DNA of 64,000 nucleotides, taken from NCBI RefSeq assembly GCF_016107575.1, contig NZ_JABAST010000004.1, positions 58,587-122,586 on the forward strand, given 5' to 3'. Origin of the DNA: Psychrobacter faecalis. GTDB lineage: Bacteria > Pseudomonadota > Gammaproteobacteria > Pseudomonadales > Moraxellaceae. Positions 29,121-38,872 of the stretch are shown piece after piece. The notes under the pieces are model-generated. The model did no database searches. It was not told where the DNA came from and was given only the letters and a program-made list of their open reading frames with translations. How positions within the stretch are numbered: the first letter of the stretch is position 1; each line of letters starts with the position of its first letter. The translations under genes were made by a program, and so were the position numbers.

Positions 29121-29220
29121 ATGATGCAAGTTACTCATTCACCCTTAGTGAATCCTGTACCTTTTCATCTATGATGTCTTCTCGCTTTTTTGTGGAAAAA
29201 ATTTGGCTTCAGCCCTTTTT
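29121..29220 (+). promoter_or_regulatory. Candidate carAB leader: short peptide frame plus attenuator-like hairpin
   Basis: A 17-codon frame (29121-29174, MMQVTHSPLVNPVPFHL) is followed by CTCGCTTTTTT, whose CTCGC can pair with GCGAG just before the frame (29111-29115). Further on comes a compact A6-TTT-GGCT-TC-AGCC-C-T6 structure (29196-29221). This resembles a pyrimidine- or translation-linked attenuator. Inference only. The 329-bp gap before carA holds nothing else recognised. Confidence 0.35.
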
Positions 29221-29323
29221 TATGTGTATTTAGCAGTATTTAAATACCTCTAAAAAGCCATTTTAGAACAAACTTTTTATCATAAAACATCACGGCACTC
29301 ACCCATAACAGCGGAGGCAACCC

Positions 29324-30556
29324 TTGAATTCATCGGCAGAAATACAAGCAATTTTGGCACTAGCAGACGGTACTATTTTTCGCGGTTTGAGTATCGGTAG
29401 TCTTGGTCATCGTGTCGGTGAGGTGGTATTTAATACAGCCATGACAGGGTACCAAGAAATTCTAACTGACCCAAGTTACGCGCGCCAGCTGGTCACGCTT
29501 ACCTATCCGCACATCGGCAATACTGGCACCAACGCTGAAGATGTCGAATCTGGTAATGGCCATCAAGTATGGGCTGAAGGGCTTATCATTCGTGACGCGA
29601 CGATGGTCACTTCAAACTTCCGTAACTCAGAGTCATTGACGGATTATTTACAGAACCATGATACGGTCGCCATTGCTGATATCGATACCCGCCAGTTGAC
29701 GCGCTTATTACGTGATAAAGGCGCACAAAACGGTTGTATCATGACCGCTTCTAATGGCGCAACGATTAGCAGCGAAGATGAGCAGCAAGCGATTAAATTG
29801 GCGCAAGAATTCGCTGGTATCGAAGGCATGGACTTGGCAAAAGAATGCTGTACGCCGAAGACGTTTGAATGGACAGCAGGCAGCTGGGATTTATCAGATA
29901 CACTACTCAACCGCGATATACCGGGCAGCCATGATAGCGGTACGGGCGGCTTTTTTAAACAGCTTGGCACCCATGTTGACTCAAAATACAACGTTGTCGC
30001 CTACGATTTTGGTAGCAAAACCAATATCCTGCGTATGCTCGTAGACCGCGGTTGTCATGTGACGGTCGTACCCGCCCAAACGCCTATTGCAGATGTGTTA
30101 GCAATGAATCCAGACGGTATCTTCTTATCAAATGGTCCTGGCGATCCTGCGGCTTGTGATTACGCTATCGATGCGGTCCGTCATATCATTGAAGAAACCG
30201 ACATTCCAACCTTTGGTATCTGCTTAGGTCATCAGCTCATTGGTCTTGCCAGCGGTGCCAACACTATCAAAATGAAAACCGGTCATCACGGTGCCAACCA
30301 TCCTGTCCAAGACTTAGCCACTGGTACGGTGATGATTACCAGTCAAAACCATGGTTTTGCCGTTGATGAAGACACCTTGCCTGATAACGTTAAATCTACC
30401 CATCGCTCATTATTTGATGGTACCAACCAAGGGATTGAGCTGACCAATAAGCCGGTCTTTAGCTTCCAAGGGCACCCAGAAGCCAGCCCTGGCCCACATG
30501 ATGCTGCGCCACTGTTTGATAGGTTTGCGGATATGATGGCAGCGGCGAAAGCGTAA
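29324..30556 (+). CDS. carA: Carbamoyl-phosphate synthase small (glutaminase) subunit
   Basis: Hydrolyses glutamine and channels ammonia to CarB for arginine and pyrimidine synthesis. The 410 residues have the CarA N-terminal domain ([20 protein letters not shown]) and a class I amidotransferase domain with nucleophile Cys in [13 protein letters not shown] and the His/Glu pair in [12 protein letters not shown] 15-25 residue insert (about 190-215, Gly/Ser/Asp-rich) separates the domains. The start is TTG, supported by GGAGG six bases upstream, so a rare-start downshift of translation is possible. Confidence 0.95.
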   Translation: MNSSAEIQAILALADGTIFRGLSIGSLGHRVGEVVFNTAMTGYQEILTDPSYARQLVTLTYPHIGNTGTNAEDVESGNGHQVWAEGLIIRDATMVTSNFRNSESLTDYLQNHDTVAIADIDTRQLTRLLRDKGAQNGCIMTASNGATISSEDEQQAIKLAQEFAGIEGMDLAKECCTPKTFEWTAGSWDLSDTLLNRDIPGSHDSGTGGFFKQLGTHVDSKYNVVAYDFGSKTNILRMLVDRGCHVTVVPAQTPIADVLAMNPDGIFLSNGPGDPAACDYAIDAVRHIIEETDIPTFGICLGHQLIGLASGANTIKMKTGHHGANHPVQDLATGTVMITSQNHGFAVDEDTLPDNVKSTHRSLFDGTNQGIELTNKPVFSFQGHPEASPGPHDAAPLFDRFADMMAAAKA

Positions 30557-30718
30557 ATAATTAATAGTTAACCGCAAACAGAGAATAAATATAAGTATAA
30601 AGCTTGAAGCACAGATGGTGGTTCAAGCTACACCCTAGCAGACACGATAAGTATTATCGAACATATCGTTAAAATACAGATTACTCAAAATATCACCCAA
30701 ACGAAGGTAGCCCTAACT

Positions 30719-33700
30719 ATGCCAAAACGTACCGACATAAAAAGCATTCTTATCATTGGCGCAGGCCCCATCGTCATCGGTCAAGCATGTGAGTTTGACT
30801 ACTCAGGCGCGCAGGCGTGTAAAGCGCTAAAAGAAGAAGGCTACCGCGTCATCTTGGTCAACTCAAACCCTGCAACCATCATGACCGACCCTGTCATGGC
30901 TGATGCGACTTATATCGAGCCGATTACCTGGCAGACGGTTGAGCAAATCATTGCTAAAGAGCATCCGGATGCTATCCTGCCAACGATGGGCGGACAGACA
31001 GCGCTAAACTGTGCTTTAGACCTAGACAAACATGGCGTCTTGACCAAATACAACTGTGAATTGATTGGCGCGACCAAAGACTCAATCGAGATGGCAGAAG
31101 ACCGCAACTTATTTGATAAAGCCATGAAGCGTATCGGCCTTGAGTGCCCGCGCGCTGAAACCGCTGAAACCATGGAAGAAGCCTTTGCAACCCAAGAAAA
31201 AATGGGCTATCCGTGCATCATTCGTCCGTCATTCACCATGGGCGGTTCAGGCGGCGGTATTGCGTACAATCGCGACGAATTTATCGAGATTTGTGAGCGC
31301 GGTTTTGACTTATCACCAAACCATCAACTACTTATCGATGAGTCTCTCATCGGTTGGAAAGAATATGAGATGGAAGTGGTTCGTGATAAAAACGACAACT
31401 GCATCATCATTTGTGCGATTGAGAACTTTGACCCAATGGGCGTGCATACCGGCGACTCAATCACAGTCGCCCCAGCACAAACTTTAACCGACAAAGAATA
31501 CCAAATCATGCGTAATGCTTCATTAGCCGTACTGCGTGAAATCGGTGTGGAAACAGGCGGCTCAAACGTCCAGTTCGGTATCAACCCTGACACGGGTCGT
31601 ATGGTCGTCATCGAGATGAACCCGCGTGTCTCACGCTCATCGGCATTGGCATCAAAAGCAACCGGCTTCCCGATTGCTAAAATCGCTGCCAAATTGGCGA
31701 TTGGTTATACCCTAGATGAATTGCAAAATGACATCACAGGCGGCAAAACGCCAGCGAGCTTTGAGCCGGCGCTCGATTATGTTGTGACCAAAATACCTCG
31801 CTTTAACTTTGAGAAATTCCCACAAGCCGACAGTGTGTTATCAACCCAGATGAAATCGGTTGGTGAAGTGATGGCAATCGGTCGTAACTTCCAAGAATCG
31901 ATGCAAAAAGCGCTGCGCGGCATGGAAACCGGCAATGATGGTTTTGATGAGCAAATTGACTTAGCAAAAGTCAGTATTGAGAAAGCCCGTAGCGAGATTA
32001 ACAATCGCTTAACCATTCCAACGCCTGAACGGATTTATTATCTTGCCGATGCTTTCCGTATCGGCATGAGCGTCGATGAAGTGTTTAATTTAACCAAAAT
32101 CGACCCATGGTTTTTGGTACAAATTGAAGACATTGTCAAAACCGAAGCACAAGTTAAAGCCTTAGGCTTTGGCGGTTTAACTGAGCAAAATCTGCGTAGC
32201 TTTAAGCGTAAAGGCTTATCAGATTTACGTTTGGCAAAATTGCTTGGCGTCTCACAAAAACAGCTACGCAAAAAGCGTTGGGATTTAAACGTTTATCCTG
32301 TCTATAAACGCGTCGATACCTGTGCGGCAGAGTTTGCCACCAGCACCGCTTATATGTACTCAACGTACGACAGCGAATGTGAAGCCAATCCAACGGATAA
32401 CAAGAAAATCATGGTTATCGGTGGTGGTCCTAACCGTATCGGTCAAGGTATCGAGTTTGACTATTGCTGTGTTCACGCAGCCCTTGCCATGCGCGAAGAC
32501 GGCTACGAGACCATCATGGTTAACTGTAACCCTGAAACGGTTTCAACCGATTATGACACCTCAGACCGTCTGTATTTTGAGCCAATCACCTTAGAAGATG
32601 TACTTGAAATCGTCCGTATCGAAAATCCAGACGGCGTGATTGTGCAATTTGGCGGTCAAACGCCATTGAAACTGGCGCGTGCCCTTGAAGCCGCTGGCGT
32701 CAAAATCATCGGTACCAGTCCTGATGCGATCGACCGTGCTGAAGACCGCGAACGCTTTCAGCATATGATTCAGCAATTGAACCTTGTGCAACCAACCAAT
32801 GCGTTAGCGACAAGCTTAGAAGATGGTTTGGTTAAAGCCAAAGACGTTGGCTATCCGCTAGTAGTCCGCCCATCATATGTACTTGGTGGTCGCGCGATGG
32901 AAATCGTCTATAACGAAGACGAGTTAAGACATTACTTGCGCACCGCGGTACAAGCATCGAATGAAGCGCCTGTACTCCTTGACCGCTTCTTAGATGATGC
33001 CATCGAAGTCGATGTTGACTGTGTCTGCGACGGCACTGACGTGGTGATTGGCGGTATCATGCAGCATATCGAACAAGCTGGCGTGCACTCTGGTGACTCG
33101 GCTTGCTCATTGCCGCCTTACTCATTATCAGATGAGCTTTGCGATAAAATGCGCGCGCAAACCGTTGCGATGGCAAAAGAGCTTGGCGTCGTCGGTTTGA
33201 TGAACGTTCAGTTCGCGGTAAAAGGCGAAACGGTTTACATTCTAGAGGTGAACCCACGTGCAGCCCGTACCGTACCTTTCGTATCTAAATGTATCGGTAC
33301 GTCATTAGCACAAGTCGCGGCGCGCTGTATGGCTGGTACCTCGTTAAAAGATCAAGGTTTTACCACTGAAATCGTCCCAGCATTTTATGCGGTCAAAGAA
33401 GCGGTATTCCCATTTGCTAAATTCCCGGGTGTTGACCCAATCTTGAGCCCCGAGATGAAATCAACTGGTGAAGTGATGGGTGTGGGTAAAACCTTTGGCG
33501 AAGCATTCTACAAAGCGGTTATCGGTAGTAATGAGCGCCTGCCAGGTCTACCAACTGAGGGCGAAACCAAAACTGTCTTTATCTCGGTGCGTGATAGCGA
33601 TAAAGAACAAGTTACTCCTATCGCTCGCCAGCTTCTAGATTTTGGCTTTAACATTGTTGCCACCACTGGTACGCAAAAAGTACTGGCGGAAAACGGTATT

Positions 33701-33973
33701 GAATGTAAGCAAATTAACAAAGTCACCGAAGGTCGCCCACATATCGTCGATGCCTTGAAAAATGGCAAAATTGACCTTATTATCAATACTACTGAAGGCA
33801 AACAAGCGCAAGAGGATTCATTCTCTATCCGCCGCAGTGCCCTACAAGGTAAAGTATTCTACGTCACGACATTAGGCGCGGCAGATGCAGTTTGTAAATC
33901 TTATGCGATTGACCTACCGTTTGATGTGTATAAGCTACAAGATTTGCATGAACAAGCAAAGACTATCGCTTAG
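30719..33973 (+). CDS. carB: Carbamoyl-phosphate synthase large subunit
   Basis: Makes carbamoyl phosphate from bicarbonate, ammonia and two ATP. The 1084-residue protein shows the internal duplication: the first ATP-grasp half (about 1-400) with [17 protein letters not shown] and [13 protein letters not shown], an oligomerisation domain, the second half (about 560-940) with [17 protein letters not shown] and [15 protein letters not shown], and the C-terminal MGS-like allosteric domain (about 945-1084, [12 protein letters not shown]). It lies 162 bp behind carA and is probably co-transcribed. Confidence 0.98.
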   Translation: MPKRTDIKSILIIGAGPIVIGQACEFDYSGAQACKALKEEGYRVILVNSNPATIMTDPVMADATYIEPITWQTVEQIIAKEHPDAILPTMGGQTALNCALDLDKHGVLTKYNCELIGATKDSIEMAEDRNLFDKAMKRIGLECPRAETAETMEEAFATQEKMGYPCIIRPSFTMGGSGGGIAYNRDEFIEICERGFDLSPNHQLLIDESLIGWKEYEMEVVRDKNDNCIIICAIENFDPMGVHTGDSITVAPAQTLTDKEYQIMRNASLAVLREIGVETGGSNVQFGINPDTGRMVVIEMNPRVSRSSALASKATGFPIAKIAAKLAIGYTLDELQNDITGGKTPASFEPALDYVVTKIPRFNFEKFPQADSVLSTQMKSVGEVMAIGRNFQESMQKALRGMETGNDGFDEQIDLAKVSIEKARSEINNRLTIPTPERIYYLADAFRIGMSVDEVFNLTKIDPWFLVQIEDIVKTEAQVKALGFGGLTEQNLRSFKRKGLSDLRLAKLLGVSQKQLRKKRWDLNVYPVYKRVDTCAAEFATSTAYMYSTYDSECEANPTDNKKIMVIGGGPNRIGQGIEFDYCCVHAALAMREDGYETIMVNCNPETVSTDYDTSDRLYFEPITLEDVLEIVRIENPDGVIVQFGGQTPLKLARALEAAGVKIIGTSPDAIDRAEDRERFQHMIQQLNLVQPTNALATSLEDGLVKAKDVGYPLVVRPSYVLGGRAMEIVYNEDELRHYLRTAVQASNEAPVLLDRFLDDAIEVDVDCVCDGTDVVIGGIMQHIEQAGVHSGDSACSLPPYSLSDELCDKMRAQTVAMAKELGVVGLMNVQFAVKGETVYILEVNPRAARTVPFVSKCIGTSLAQVAARCMAGTSLKDQGFTTEIVPAFYAVKEAVFPFAKFPGVDPILSPEMKSTGEVMGVGKTFGEAFYKAVIGSNERLPGLPTEGETKTVFISVRDSDKEQVTPIARQLLDFGFNIVATTGTQKVLAENGIECKQINKVTEGRPHIVDALKNGKIDLIINTTEGKQAQEDSFSIRRSALQGKVFYVTTLGAADAVCKSYAIDLPFDVYKLQDLHEQAKTIA

Positions 33974-34125
33974 TACTATTGACTTGGTGGTATAATTTCA
34001 GTAGATTAAGCATCATAGTGACGTTTATTTAAAAGCGTTGGCAAAAATTATGTCTGGTTTTTATACGACTATAGTACTTAAAAAAATTGTACTTTAGAAA
34101 AATAAAGTTTTTAAAAGATAAACCT

Positions 34126-34161
34126 AAAAAGCATAGTGGCTGAACTGCGACTATGCTTTTT
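34126..34161 (+). terminator. Rho-independent terminator of carAB
   Basis: AAAAAGCATAGT and ACTATGCTTTTT form a 12-bp perfect stem with a T-run, 150 bp past carB. Confidence 0.9.
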
Positions 34162-34291
34162 ATTACGTAAGGTTAAGGCGTCTTTTCGGTAAGTGTATCC
34201 GTACTGATAGTTAATCGCTAAGTGTGCAGTTACTTACGACGCAGCCTCAACCTCATTCTTTTTATATTACATACTCATTGCAACAACACTG

Positions 34292-34323
34292 ACACCATCT
34301 CACTATTCACTAGGAGATGGTGT
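34292..34323 (+). other. Perfect hairpin in the greA leader
   Basis: ACACCATCTC (34292-34301) pairs with GAGATGGTGT (34314-34323) around a 12-base loop, 25 bases before the greA start. There is no T-run, so it is more likely an mRNA stability or translation element than a terminator. Confidence 0.6.
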
Positions 34324-34348
34324 GGTGTTATTGGTTTAAGGAAAAAAC

Positions 34349-34825
34349 ATGCAACGTTATCCCATGACTCCACAAGGACATGCGGCGCTAGAAGCCGAAC
34401 TAAAACAGTTAAAAAGTGTCGACCGTCCACGTATTACAGCGGCCATCGCTGAGGCGCGCGAACACGGCGACTTAAAAGAAAACGCTGAATACCATGCCGC
34501 TCGCGAACAACAAGGTTTTTGCGAAGCGCGTATACGTGATATCGAAGCCAAGCTTGGCGCTGCACAGGTCATCGACCCTACTACGCTACCAAATGATGGC
34601 CGAGTGGTATTTGGCGTGAGTGTGGTCATTGAAAATATGGATACCGAAGAAGAAAAACAATACAAAATCGTTGGTGATGACGAAGCTGACTTTAAAGCTG
34701 GCAAAATCTCAGTCAACTCGCCGATTGCGCGTGGTTTGATTGGCAAGTCTGAAGGCGACGAAGTCCGTATCGAAACGCCCAAAGGCATAGTCGAGTATGA
34801 AATCATGAAAGTGATTTACGATTAA
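34349..34825 (+). CDS. greA: Transcription elongation factor GreA
   Basis: Rescues backtracked RNA polymerase by stimulating transcript cleavage. The 158 residues are standard: an N-terminal coiled coil with the acidic tip [16 protein letters not shown] (about 35-50), whose Asp/Glu reach into the polymerase channel, and a C-terminal FKBP-like domain ending in [21 protein letters not shown] precedes the ATG. It follows carB as in many proteobacteria, but behind the carAB terminator. Confidence 0.97.
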   Translation: MQRYPMTPQGHAALEAELKQLKSVDRPRITAAIAEAREHGDLKENAEYHAAREQQGFCEARIRDIEAKLGAAQVIDPTTLPNDGRVVFGVSVVIENMDTEEEKQYKIVGDDEADFKAGKISVNSPIARGLIGKSEGDEVRIETPKGIVEYEIMKVIYD

Positions 34826-34863
34826 TCTTGCTTATTTTGTAGATAAATAGATCACCTTTAAGA

Positions 34864-34893
34864 AAAAGCTTTCGATAACAAAAGCTTTTTTTG
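34864..34893 (+). terminator. Rho-independent terminator of greA
   Basis: AAAAAGCTTT / AAAAGCTTTTTTT hairpin 38 bp past the stop, ending in T7. Confidence 0.88.
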
Positions 34894-35139
34894 TAGATAG
34901 GTATAGTTAATTAGATATAAAAACGATACAACTTTTCATTGAACGATTTGATAGCTACGTATCTAATTTATTTGTATTCAACTATATATTTTTAGTGCAA
35001 CTTATAGATGCAAAAAATAGTACACAACGTCATTATTAGTAAAATATTAGTTACACAATGCAGCTTTTTTACTCAATTCTTTTTAGCGCATAATTGTTCA
35101 CACATTAAGTGCTAAGCATTTGACTAAAATAATGATGGA

Positions 35140-35223
35140 ATGATAGCAAGTGTTGGCTATCATAAGTACCTTTGCCCTCGTTATTTGACATGGTTTACAT
35201 GCTCATTTGACGAGGGTTTTTTC
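35140..35223 (+). promoter_or_regulatory. Two-hairpin leader ending in a terminator, upstream of the DUF11-like gene
   Basis: Hairpin 1 is ATGATAGC (35140-35147) / GCTATCAT (35156-35163), perfect. Hairpin 2 is CCCTCGT (from about 35173) / ACGAGGG followed by TTTTTT, with a smaller CATG-type pairing inside. A rho-independent terminator 100 bp before the next start codon suggests either conditional read-through (attenuation) or a separate small RNA from the 34.9-35.2 kb gap. The remaining part of that gap is AT-rich with nothing recognised. Confidence 0.5.
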
Positions 35224-35322
35224 TTATATAAGCGTTGTTTTCCTCAACCTTGTTTTTTTAAATTTTATTTTTTTGCTACTTCATTAGCGGCTTTATTTAC
35301 TGCTACTTTAAAGGAATCTATT

Positions 35323-36273
35323 ATGACCACGCCAATCAATACGCCAGCATTTCAGGCTACGAATAAAAAAGCGCTTAAACATGCCTTCATTAAAAAAAAC
35401 ACTATTCCTACAGCCATATCAATGGTCTTAGCGGGTAGTTTTCTGTCGCTAGCTGCTGCCCATGCCGCACCTGAAGTAACGGTTGTACCATCTGTGAGCA
35501 GCAGTACCACAGTGGTCGAAAGTTACTCAGACGGCAAAACAGCGGTTATCACTGCAACGCCAAATGGCATTACCATGCAAGATGGCATGCCGTTTTACAG
35601 TACACAAGTGAGCAATGTGCCTCGTTATATGGTTCGCTCAGGCGCTAATACTGTCGTTACTCAAGGCAATGCCACGGTCACGAGCGTACCTGTGACCAAC
35701 CAAGTCACCAATCAAACCAGTAGAGTTGACGTCATAGCGGTTCCAACGACCAGCGTGACCGAAGTCTTGCCGGTGACGCCGGTGACCCAGTTGCCCGTCA
35801 TCAATGCCCCAACGACTACTATCGTCACCAACCAACCGGCAACGACGCAAATCGTTTCTACCTCTTTAGATACTCTGCAATTGACCCCAACTTTTAGCAC
35901 GCCTGATGTGGTTAATGCTCAAACCAAAGTCATGAAAATATTAAAAAATAAAGATGGTCGTGAAGTGGCCGTACCCGCCAATCATATCGCGCCTGGTGAC
36001 GTCATCGAATATCACACCACTTATACCAATACCACCGCGCAGCCTGTTACCGATATCAATGCCATGGTTTCTCTGCCAAATGGCGTGCAATTATTGTCAC
36101 TAAACAGTCCGTTACCAACGCTTGCCACCACTGGCGGCGATAGCTATCAAACTATTCAGCAAGTAGGCAATACTGTGGTTGTAAAAGAAAACTATTCTGG
36201 TCTTAAATGGAACTTGGTTGATCTAAGTCCAAACGCTGCTCAGACCGTCGTTATACGTGCGAAGGTTCAGTAA
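35323..36273 (+). CDS. Exported protein with C-terminal DUF11-like domain
   Basis: The ATG at 35323 has AAGGA eight bases upstream and yields 316 residues; upstream in-frame codons run through the terminator hairpin and are unlikely to be translated. There is a long signal peptide (about 1-48, ending AAAHA). The middle is Thr/Val/Gln-rich and repetitive (VTNQVTNQTSRVDV, PVTPVTQLPV). The C-terminal ~105 residues (VMKILKNKDGREVAV...) show the conserved-repeat DUF11 pattern IAPGDVIEYHTTYTNTTAQPV with an Asn/Pro-rich beta sandwich. Probably an envelope or surface protein; function unknown. Confidence 0.7.
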   Translation: MTTPINTPAFQATNKKALKHAFIKKNTIPTAISMVLAGSFLSLAAAHAAPEVTVVPSVSSSTTVVESYSDGKTAVITATPNGITMQDGMPFYSTQVSNVPRYMVRSGANTVVTQGNATVTSVPVTNQVTNQTSRVDVIAVPTTSVTEVLPVTPVTQLPVINAPTTTIVTNQPATTQIVSTSLDTLQLTPTFSTPDVVNAQTKVMKILKNKDGREVAVPANHIAPGDVIEYHTTYTNTTAQPVTDINAMVSLPNGVQLLSLNSPLPTLATTGGDSYQTIQQVGNTVVVKENYSGLKWNLVDLSPNAAQTVVIRAKVQ

Positions 36274-36315
36274 CGACTATCTCATAAAACATCATATTTT
36301 ATTAAATGGTTACTC

Positions 36316-36342
36316 TAAAGCCTTGCAAACGCGGGGCTTTTG
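36316..36342 (+). terminator. Terminator after the DUF11-like gene
   Basis: AAAGCC / GGGCTTT stem with a short T-run (TTTTGT), 40 bp past the stop. Confidence 0.6.
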
Positions 36343-36503
36343 TCATCTTAAAGAAGTATGAATACCAACTATTCTTGTTAATATTTTTAGTGTTCTAGCG
36401 ACACTAGTTGTCGTCTTGTTTATATAATTATCCTACCTTTACAATGACTTAAGCTTAATTTTGCTAAAATACATACCTATAAATGATTTGGTAAATAGCG
36501 CTT

Positions 36504-37772
36504 ATGGCAACCATCAATTATGAACGCCTGCAAGGTAAGCTCAATATCTTAGCAGACGCTGCTAAGTATGATGTTTCGTGCTCATCCTCCGCTGGTACGC
36601 GCAAAAACCAAGGCGGTGGCCTCGGTGATGCCTCAGCAACCGGTATTTGCCACAGCTACACCGAAGATGGTCGCTGCGTGAGCCTGCTTAAAATCTTGCT
36701 AACCAATCACTGTATATACGATTGCGCATATTGTACCTCGCGTAAAAGCAATGACACGCCGCGCGCCGCTTTTAGTGTCGAGGAAGTTGTTGATTTGACC
36801 ATGCAATTTTATCGTCGTAATTATATTGAAGGGCTTTTTCTCAGCTCAGGTATCTTTAAAAGCGGCGATTATACGATGGAGCGCTTGGTCGAGGTCGCCA
36901 AGATATTGCGGACACGTGAACGCTTTAATGGCTATATTCACCTTAAGACTATTCCGGGCGCGTCAAAAGAATTGCTACTAGAAGCGGGATTGTATGCCGA
37001 TCGCCTTAGCGTCAATATTGAGATTCCAACCAAATCAGGACTGGCTTTGCTCGCTCCAGAGAAGTCGCATGATGAATTAAAAGCGCCAATGGAAACGGTT
37101 AAAACTGAAATTATCACCATCAAAGAGAGCCGTAAAACCCATAAAAAAACGCCTAAATTTGTGCCAGCGGGTCAGACCAGTCAGATGATTGTTGGCGCCA
37201 GCAATGAGACCGATTTGCAAGTCATACAGCTATCGAGCCATTTTTATCAGCAATATGATTTAAAACGTGTTTATTACTCAGGTTACGTGCCGATGTTGTC
37301 CGATAGTCGTCTGCCAGCGATTGGGACGCCTGTACCGATGATACGTGAAAACCGTCTGTATCAAGCGGATTGGCTGATGCGTTTTTATGGTTTTGGTGCG
37401 CACGAAATCGTTGAGCCTGACTCGCCGTTCTTAGATTTGGACTGTGATCCAAAGCTGGCTTGGGCAATCCGCTATCGTGAGCACTTTCCCGTTAATATAC
37501 AAACCGCCACTTACGAGATGATTGTGCGCATTCCCGGTATCGGTACTAAGACCGCTAAGAAGATAGTCAAAGCGCGTAAGTTTAATCAGTTGACGCTTTA
37601 TCATCTCAAAAAAATGGGCGCGGCGGTCAATCGAGCTAAGTACTTTATCGCAACAACGGGTAAAAACGAGCATTTGGCGCATTTAACCCGTGATAACTTC
37701 CGTCAGTATGTACTGGCGCAAACGCAAACCAAATATAAAGACCAACGCAACGGACAATTGGCGCTGTTTTAA
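36504..37772 (+). CDS. Putative DNA modification/repair radical SAM protein
   Basis: A 422-residue radical-SAM enzyme. After an N-terminal block (CSSSAGTRKNQGGGLGD) comes the cluster motif CIYDCAYC (CxxxCxxC, about residue 72) followed by TSRKSNDTPRAAFSVEEV. The C-terminus holds a helix-hairpin-helix (IPGIGTKTAKKIVKARKFNQ) that usually contacts DNA. This architecture matches the family annotated as putative DNA modification/repair radical SAM protein (TIGR03916 type), always found with the partner encoded next door. The reaction is not established. 57 bp separate it from its partner. Confidence 0.88.
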   Translation: MATINYERLQGKLNILADAAKYDVSCSSSAGTRKNQGGGLGDASATGICHSYTEDGRCVSLLKILLTNHCIYDCAYCTSRKSNDTPRAAFSVEEVVDLTMQFYRRNYIEGLFLSSGIFKSGDYTMERLVEVAKILRTRERFNGYIHLKTIPGASKELLLEAGLYADRLSVNIEIPTKSGLALLAPEKSHDELKAPMETVKTEIITIKESRKTHKKTPKFVPAGQTSQMIVGASNETDLQVIQLSSHFYQQYDLKRVYYSGYVPMLSDSRLPAIGTPVPMIRENRLYQADWLMRFYGFGAHEIVEPDSPFLDLDCDPKLAWAIRYREHFPVNIQTATYEMIVRIPGIGTKTAKKIVKARKFNQLTLYHLKKMGAAVNRAKYFIATTGKNEHLAHLTRDNFRQYVLAQTQTKYKDQRNGQLALF

Positions 37773-37829
37773 TCAGCATGGTTTTAGTCGGCATGGTTTT
37801 AATTGTCACTATTTTAAATAGGAACATAA

Positions 37830-38702
37830 ATGTCACAGCTGATGCAAAGTCACGATTACATTGTCGGTCACTTAACGCCTAGTATTGTGCTTTATGAGCC
37901 CAGTTTTGAAGGTTGGCTCAGCGCCGTATTTTATGTCTATGCCAATAAGTTACAGGACGATGAATCCCTACAACTAATTGCTCACGACTGCTATATACCA
38001 TCGTTGATTGCGCAGGCAACAAGCGTAGCAACGGATGCAGACAACGCCGAACGCGTACTAACCAAGCTGCATAAACTTTTAGGTCGCTCAGGTATGCGCA
38101 ATATCCTCTGGGGATTTTTATCAGAAAAAGCTCATATCGGCACGACTTTATTCCAAGTGGTAAAATACGCCATTGACTACCCTAGCCGCTCTATCATGGA
38201 AGATTTAGGTAACTTAAATGTTTTAGAATTGGTACAAACCGTCAAGTCTGTTGCCCGTGAAAGACATCGCATGGAAGCATTTGTGCGCTTTGAGCATACC
38301 ACTGACGATATCTACTTTGCCCGCGTTGAGCCTGATTTTAATGTACTGCCTTTGATTGGTGAGCATTTTCGCCAGCGCTACCAAGACCAGCATTGGGCGA
38401 TTTATGATGTGGCGCGCGGCTATGGCATTTATTATGACAAAAGTAAAAGCACGCCGTCGCGCCCTGCTGCCCTGCAAACCATCACTAACCTAGATGATGC
38501 GGTACTGCGTAATCCTGCTAGCATTCATAGTAAGGACGAACAGCGTTATCAAAAGTTTTGGCAAGGCTACTTTACTAATGTCAATATCAAGGAGCGTAAG
38601 AACCCACGGCTACATAAGCAATATCTGCCGCAGCGCTATTGGAAATATCTTAGTGAAAAGCAAGTGCTACCAAATGCTGAGCATTTACAAAAACGTCGCT
38701 AG
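37830..38702 (+). CDS. DUF4130 (TIGR03915-type) protein, partner of the radical SAM enzyme
   Basis: A 290-residue protein beginning with a block typical of the radical-SAM-linked DUF4130 family (VLYEPSFEGWLSAVFYVYANK) and containing FVRFEHTTDDIYFARVEPDFNVLPLI and HFRQRYQDQHWAIYDVARGYGIYYD. In many bacteria this domain is fused to a uracil-DNA glycosylase-like domain; here the C-terminus ends in a short basic tail (RKNPRLHKQYLPQRYWKYL) with no such fusion. Co-directional with and close behind the radical SAM gene, so an operon is likely. A DNA-repair role is inferred from the family context. Confidence 0.82.
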   Translation: MSQLMQSHDYIVGHLTPSIVLYEPSFEGWLSAVFYVYANKLQDDESLQLIAHDCYIPSLIAQATSVATDADNAERVLTKLHKLLGRSGMRNILWGFLSEKAHIGTTLFQVVKYAIDYPSRSIMEDLGNLNVLELVQTVKSVARERHRMEAFVRFEHTTDDIYFARVEPDFNVLPLIGEHFRQRYQDQHWAIYDVARGYGIYYDKSKSTPSRPAALQTITNLDDAVLRNPASIHSKDEQRYQKFWQGYFTNVNIKERKNPRLHKQYLPQRYWKYLSEKQVLPNAEHLQKRR

Positions 38703-38872
38703 TTTAGTAACGATACCTATTGCCAAATGCTTATTCTTAGCTAAAAAACTCTTACTCTCAGCTAAAAAAAGTATGGCAAATTTGACCTTATCTTTTTATC
38801 TTGGTGGTTGAGTTTTCAGTACTTTTAACTGACAATAGCAGCTTGATATCTTATTTGGTGACCGACGCTATT

